From Acetobacteraceae bacterium (GTDB taxonomy: Bacteria > Pseudomonadota > Alphaproteobacteria > Acetobacterales > Acetobacteraceae), in NCBI GenBank assembly GCA_003164305.1, contig PLSZ01000662.1:2675-13130 (forward strand): a stretch of 10,456 nt of DNA, written 5' to 3'. The first letter of the stretch is position 1. Each line of letters begins with the position of its first letter. The position numbers and the translations under genes were made by a program. Positions 7,248-10,456 of the stretch are shown piece by piece. A model generated the notes under the pieces. That model ran no database searches. It had not been told where the DNA came from and worked only from the letters and a program-made list of their open reading frames with translations.

Positions 7248-7363
7248 GTTTCGATTGTGTAAAACAAAACGTGAACCCCCCCCGCGATGCCCGATGCCCA
7301 TTGGATCGACGCAGTCGTCGAGAGAATCTATCCTCTTGCTCGCGACCTCCAGGAACAATTCGC

Positions 7364-8800
7364 ATGACCACCCCGATCACCGGCGACGGCGGCCACCTGA
7401 TGTATCAATCCGGCATCTTCTCCGGTGGCCGCCTGCCGCGCCGCGCCCGTCCGGACCTCGGCACCGTCGAGGAACCCGCCCGCGCCATCCCGATCTTCCG
7501 CGACTGCGACGTGCTGGTGGTCGGCGGCGGCCCATCCGGCACCGCCGCCGCCATCGCCGCGGCGCGTCTGGGCGCCGACGTCATCCTGCTCGAGCGCCAC
7601 AACCATCTCGGCGGACTGTCCACCGGCGGCCTGGTCATCTGGATCGACCGCATGACCGATTGGACCGGGCAGCAGGTCATCCGCGGCATCGCCAACGATT
7701 TGCTGGACCGGCTGCCGAAGGACGCGGTCGCCGGGCCGCCGCGCGGCCTGTGGGGCAACGCCGATGAGGCCACCGCGGCGTACTGGAAGGAACGCACCGC
7801 CGCTTACCACGGCATCGTCACCTGGTCGCCGACCATCGATCCCGAGCACCTGAAGCTGGCGTCGCAGGAACTCGTACTGGAACACAAGGTGCACCTGCTC
7901 TTCCACGCCTGGGGCGCGATGCCGTTGATGCGGGATGGAGCCGTGGGAGGAGTGATTTTCGAAAGCAAGGAGGGTCGCAAGGCGATCCGCGCCGCCGTCA
8001 CCATCGATTGCACCGGCGACGGCGACATCTTCCACCGCGCCGGAGCCGCCAGTACCGCCGACGTCGATACGCGCGACATCCACCATTGCATCAACACCGC
8101 CTGGCTGTTCGGCGGCGTCGATATGCAACGCTGGATCGACTTCAAAACCAGTCGGCCCGAGGCGTTCTCGACATTCATGGAACGTGGCCGCGCGGCCTGC
8201 GGCGGATTGTTCGAACGGCCTTTCGTCTCCTGGCGCAACGACGTCGCATTGTTCATGGGGCCTCGGCTGGCGGGCTACTCGGCGGTCGATGTCGAGGACC
8301 TGACCGAAGTCGATATCCGCTCCCATCGGCTGATGGCGGCGCATCTGGCGGTGTATCGCGAGCACGCGCCGGGCTTCGAGAGCGCCTTTTTGACCCTGTC
8401 CGCGCCGCAAATCGGCGTGCGCCACGCGCGACGCCTGGTGGGAGTGGAGCGGGTGACGCGGGAAGACTGGGCCTCGGGTGTGGCGCGGCCGGACGAAATC
8501 GGCGTCTCGCCGTCGCTGTCGCCGAAATATCCCGTGGTGTCAGTACCGTACGGCGCGCTGGTGCCCGAGACGCTCGATGGCTTGCTGGTCGCCGGGCGGG
8601 CGGTGTCGTGCGATGCGACCAGCCACTCCTTCCTGCGCGAGGTGCCGCAATGCTGGCTGACCGGTCAGGCCGCCGGCGTGGCCGCGGCGCTGGCGGCCGG
8701 CGCGGCGGTCCAGCCCAGACATGTGCCGATCGGCCGCCTGCAGGAGGCGCTTTCCGGCCAGGGGGCCTTGGTGCGGGCGGTCGCCGAGGCCGCGGCGTGA
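7364..8800 (+). CDS. FAD-dependent oxidoreductase
   Basis: About 478 residues of the FAD-dependent oxidoreductase family resembling Pfam FAD_oxidored. A Rossmann dinucleotide-binding motif lies at DVLVVGGGPSGTAAAIAA (GxGxxG at 54-59), with the ribose-binding acid at the end of the second strand (VILLER, E77). LGGLSTGGLV follows, and the family-typical C-terminal FAD-contact block runs from AVSCDATSHSFLREVPQCW to GQAAGVAAAL (about 412-442). No signal peptide or membrane segment is seen; it should be cytoplasmic. The frame stays open far upstream, through the CRISPR repeat, but the ATG at 7364 preceded by CAGGAA and followed by conserved-looking sequence is the best start; the ATG at 7400 is an alternative. 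The substrate is unknown. Codon use is GC-rich like the left-hand chromosomal genes, unlike the cas operon. There is no evident functional link to CRISPR. Confidence 0.9.
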   Translation: MTTPITGDGGHLMYQSGIFSGGRLPRRARPDLGTVEEPARAIPIFRDCDVLVVGGGPSGTAAAIAAARLGADVILLERHNHLGGLSTGGLVIWIDRMTDWTGQQVIRGIANDLLDRLPKDAVAGPPRGLWGNADEATAAYWKERTAAYHGIVTWSPTIDPEHLKLASQELVLEHKVHLLFHAWGAMPLMRDGAVGGVIFESKEGRKAIRAAVTIDCTGDGDIFHRAGAASTADVDTRDIHHCINTAWLFGGVDMQRWIDFKTSRPEAFSTFMERGRAACGGLFERPFVSWRNDVALFMGPRLAGYSAVDVEDLTEVDIRSHRLMAAHLAVYREHAPGFESAFLTLSAPQIGVRHARRLVGVERVTREDWASGVARPDEIGVSPSLSPKYPVVSVPYGALVPETLDGLLVAGRAVSCDATSHSFLREVPQCWLTGQAAGVAAALAAGAAVQPRHVPIGRLQEALSGQGALVRAVAEAAA

Positions 8801-8929
8801 GCCAAATTCAACTTCACACCGCTTCCTTCGGCGCGTAGGGTGCGACTGTCTCAGAAATCGACCATGACCGCGGAACGTCAACTCCATGGAATCGCCGACA
8901 ATGCATGATCGTTCGCTGGAGCCACCGCG

Positions 8930-9319
8930 ATGAGCCCGCCGGCCGCGCGTATCACCGATCAGGTGCTACAAACGGCGCCGCATTGCCACGCGCCGATACA
9001 TCCACCGGCGCCGACGCCAACGCCGGTGCCGCACCCCGCGTTGCCGCTGATGATCATTCCGCCTGGTGCGCCGACGGTGCTGATCGGCAGCCTGCCCGCC
9101 GCGCGCGTGACCGACATGACCATGCCGTGCATGTTGCCGGGCTGCATTCCGGCGGGCCCAGGATTGATCATGATGGGCAGCGTGACGGTGCTGATCAGCA
9201 ATATGCCGGCCGCTCGGGTGGGTGACCAAACGCTGCACGCCTCCTGCGTCGCCCCAATCCCCAGCCCAATGGGCCAGATCATGCCGCCTGGCTGCCCGAC
9301 CGTGATGATCGGCGGCTGA
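8930..9319 (+). CDS. PAAR-repeat protein
   Basis: 129 residues with three copies of the proline-alanine-alanine-arginine motif: PAARITD (4-10), PAARVTD (56-62) and PAARVGD (93-99), spaced by glycine- and proline-rich loops (PPGAPTVLIGS, PPGCPTVMIGG). PAAR proteins fold into a cone that caps the VgrG spike of type VI secretion systems or similar contractile devices, with a zinc held by His/Cys near the tip; candidate ligands include H18, C19, H20, H103 and C106. This copy has no C-terminal extension, so any cargo would be a separate polypeptide. The next gene starts 6 bp downstream and is probably co-transcribed. No vgrG, hcp or tss gene is in the window. The ribosome-binding site is modest (GGAG about 10 bases upstream). 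Confidence 0.88.
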   Translation: MSPPAARITDQVLQTAPHCHAPIHPPAPTPTPVPHPALPLMIIPPGAPTVLIGSLPAARVTDMTMPCMLPGCIPAGPGLIMMGSVTVLISNMPAARVGDQTLHASCVAPIPSPMGQIMPPGCPTVMIGG

Positions 9320-9325
9320 GGCCGG

Positions 9326-10348
9326 GTGCCCTCGCTTTTCGAGCATTTCACGCCGCTTTGCCCAGTATGCCGTTCCCGCGGAGCCATGGCGCCGCTGCGG
9401 ATCGCGGCATGGGAGGAGGCGGGCCATGGCCAGGGCGTGCTTGACTGCCCGACCGAGGATTGCGGCGGGCGATTTCCGATCATCGAAGGATTGCCGATCC
9501 TGGCGCCGGACCTGCCGCGTTATCTGGCGGAAGTCGGTGTCTATCTGCTGGCGCGCGACGACCTGTCGGCACCGGTCGCGGACCTGCTGGGAACTCTGAC
9601 CCCGCCCGGCGCCTGGTTCGACGCGGCCCGGCAGCACTTGTCCGGATATGTCCGCGACCATTGGGGCGCCTTCGACACGACCGACACTGAATCACCCGCG
9701 CCCGGCCAGGCCTGGTCCCTCGCCGAGGCCGGGTTGGCGCTGATCGGCGACGTCAGCGGACCCGTGATCGAGCTTGGCGCCGCGGCGGGCGGCGTCACAC
9801 GGGCTCTGGCCGAACGGTTCGGCACGGCGGTTCTCGGGCTGGATCTGTCGGCGCCGATGATGCGGTTCGCCACGCGGGCTTTGCGCGGCGGGACCTTGCG
9901 CTATCCGTTGCGACTGTCAGGCACCGCGTATGTGGAGCGTCGGGTAACGATCCCGGCGCCGGTGCGCGGCAGCCCAGAGGTCTGGCTGGCCGACGCGTTG
10001 GTGCCCCCGGTCGCCGAGGGCCGCGCCGGCCTGGTGGTGGCGCTCAATCTGTTGGACTGCGTGGCCGACCCGGCCGCCTTGATGCGCGCCGCCGCCGGAC
10101 TGCTGCGGCCGGGCGGGCATCTGCTGTTGTGCACGCCACGCGACTGGAACACCTCCGCGACGCCGGCCGAGGCCTGGGTCGCCGCGCGCTCCCCGGACAT
10201 GGCGCTGGCGGACCTTACCGGTTGGGCGGAGCGTGTGTCGGGACTGAGCGTGATCGCCCATGCCGAAGATCGCGGTTGGCAAGTGCGCGTGCATGCGCGG
10301 GCGACGATGCACTATCGATCCGACCTGCTGGTTCTGCGGCGGGGTTAA
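9326..10348 (+). CDS. Class I SAM-dependent methyltransferase with N-terminal zinc-ribbon (Trm112-like) segment
   Basis: 340 residues. The first 60 hold CPVC (C12, C15) and CPTEDC (C41, C46) followed by FPIIEGLPIL, the pattern of Trm112-like zinc-binding segments. The C-terminal part is a Rossmann methyltransferase: SAM motif I VIELGAAAGG (147-156), acidic end of strand 2 in VLGLDLS, and later motifs LVVALNLLDCVADP and LLRPGGHLLLCTPRDW. The substrate is unknown. The start is a GTG with GAGG 4 bases upstream, overlapping the end of the PAAR gene by ribosome-binding site only; the 6-bp gap suggests one operon with it. Adjacency to a PAAR gene raises the possibility of a secreted effector or a spike-modifying enzyme, but no toxin or immunity signature is seen. 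An ATG 20 codons in would cut off the first CPVC pair, so the GTG is preferred. Confidence 0.88.
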   Translation: MPSLFEHFTPLCPVCRSRGAMAPLRIAAWEEAGHGQGVLDCPTEDCGGRFPIIEGLPILAPDLPRYLAEVGVYLLARDDLSAPVADLLGTLTPPGAWFDAARQHLSGYVRDHWGAFDTTDTESPAPGQAWSLAEAGLALIGDVSGPVIELGAAAGGVTRALAERFGTAVLGLDLSAPMMRFATRALRGGTLRYPLRLSGTAYVERRVTIPAPVRGSPEVWLADALVPPVAEGRAGLVVALNLLDCVADPAALMRAAAGLLRPGGHLLLCTPRDWNTSATPAEAWVAARSPDMALADLTGWAERVSGLSVIAHAEDRGWQVRVHARATMHYRSDLLVLRRG

Positions 10349-10390
10349 TACCAAACGGCGAAGACAACGACGCATGAGTATCCCCCTCAT

Positions 10391-10408
10391 CCCCGGGCTC
10401 GACCCGAG
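10391..10408. repeat. GC-rich extragenic hairpin (REP-like)
   Basis: The stretch CCCCGGGCTCGACCCGAG can fold as CGGG/CCCG with a 5-base loop, or alternatively as CTCG/CGAG. It resembles short palindromic extragenic elements common in alphaproteobacterial genomes. With only one copy in view, repeat status is a guess. It lies 43 bp after the methyltransferase stop and has no T-run. A 27-codon frame from the ATG at 10374 runs off the window through this hairpin and is not convincing. Confidence 0.3.
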
Positions 10409-10456
10409 CATCGCGTGCCGCCACACCGCGACTCTCCTCATCCAATACGATGCCTG

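Noticed and set aside
7248..7275. Possible degenerate second repeat next to the lone repeat (CGTTTTG and ACACAAT blocks on the minus strand)
   Set aside because: The similarity needs several gaps and lies directly beside the repeat without a spacer-sized interval; not above what short A/T-rich blocks give by chance.
7199..7363. Upstream in-frame extension of the FAD oxidoreductase through the CRISPR repeat
   Set aside because: Translation of this part is arginine-rich with no family similarity and would read through the repeat; the ATG at 7364 has a ribosome-binding site and starts just before the family-like sequence.
7328..8425. Minus-strand open frame (365 codons) opposite the oxidoreductase
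   Set aside because: GC-driven shadow; the plus strand carries the GxGxxG motif and conserved C-terminal block.
8966..9661. Minus-strand open frame (231 codons) across the PAAR and methyltransferase genes
   Set aside because: Histidine/arginine-rich shadow spanning two genes that have clear motifs on the plus strand.
10374..10456. Short plus-strand frame running off the right edge
   Set aside because: Only 27 codons, weak ribosome-binding site, and it runs through a REP-like hairpin.

Overview
The window looks like chromosomal DNA of a GC-rich alphaproteobacterium, probably Rhodospirillales/Acetobacteraceae-like. This rests on the strong G/C bias at third codon positions in the housekeeping genes, the rpe-heparinase II/III gene pair, and a CRISPR repeat of the alphaproteobacterial type II-C kind. 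The taxonomic placement is inference; no rRNA or other marker gene is present.

Layout: (1) Positions 1-2474, minus strand: rpe (ribulose-phosphate 3-epimerase) is translationally coupled by a 4-base GTGA overlap to a heparinase II/III-family gene. The first codons of a further minus-strand gene, possibly purH, may sit at the left edge. (2) Positions 2559-7247: a complete subtype II-C CRISPR-Cas locus. A minus-strand tracrRNA (about 2672 to 2559) ends in a textbook intrinsic terminator. It diverges from a plus-strand operon cas9 (1048 aa, RuvC and HNH residues intact), cas1 and cas2. There is no csn2 or cas4. (3) Positions 7212-7247: one CRISPR repeat, read on the minus strand, with no second repeat and therefore no spacer. 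(4) Positions 7364-10348, plus strand: an FAD-dependent oxidoreductase, then a PAAR-repeat protein 6 bp ahead of a methyltransferase with an N-terminal zinc-ribbon (Trm112-like) segment. (5) A short GC-rich hairpin at the right edge.

How the CRISPR parts fit: 21 consecutive bases of the tracrRNA 5' end are perfectly complementary to the 3' part of the solitary repeat, and 28 of 36 positions match over the repeat length. The repeat:anti-repeat pairing therefore looks preserved even though the array is reduced to one unit. The same anti-repeat, read on the plus strand, ends in an extended -10 box (TGCTACAAT) pointing at cas9. The tracrRNA -10 box (TATAAC) lies 6 bp away on the other strand, so the two promoters should compete for nearly the same polymerase footprint.

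The most interesting questions are whether this is a memory-less (naive, collapsed or repurposed) II-C system, whether a leader-derived guide can be made from the lone repeat, and whether the overlapping tracrRNA/cas9 promoters form a switch. The cas operon uses more A/T-ending codons than its neighbours by eye, which suggests acquisition between older chromosomal genes.
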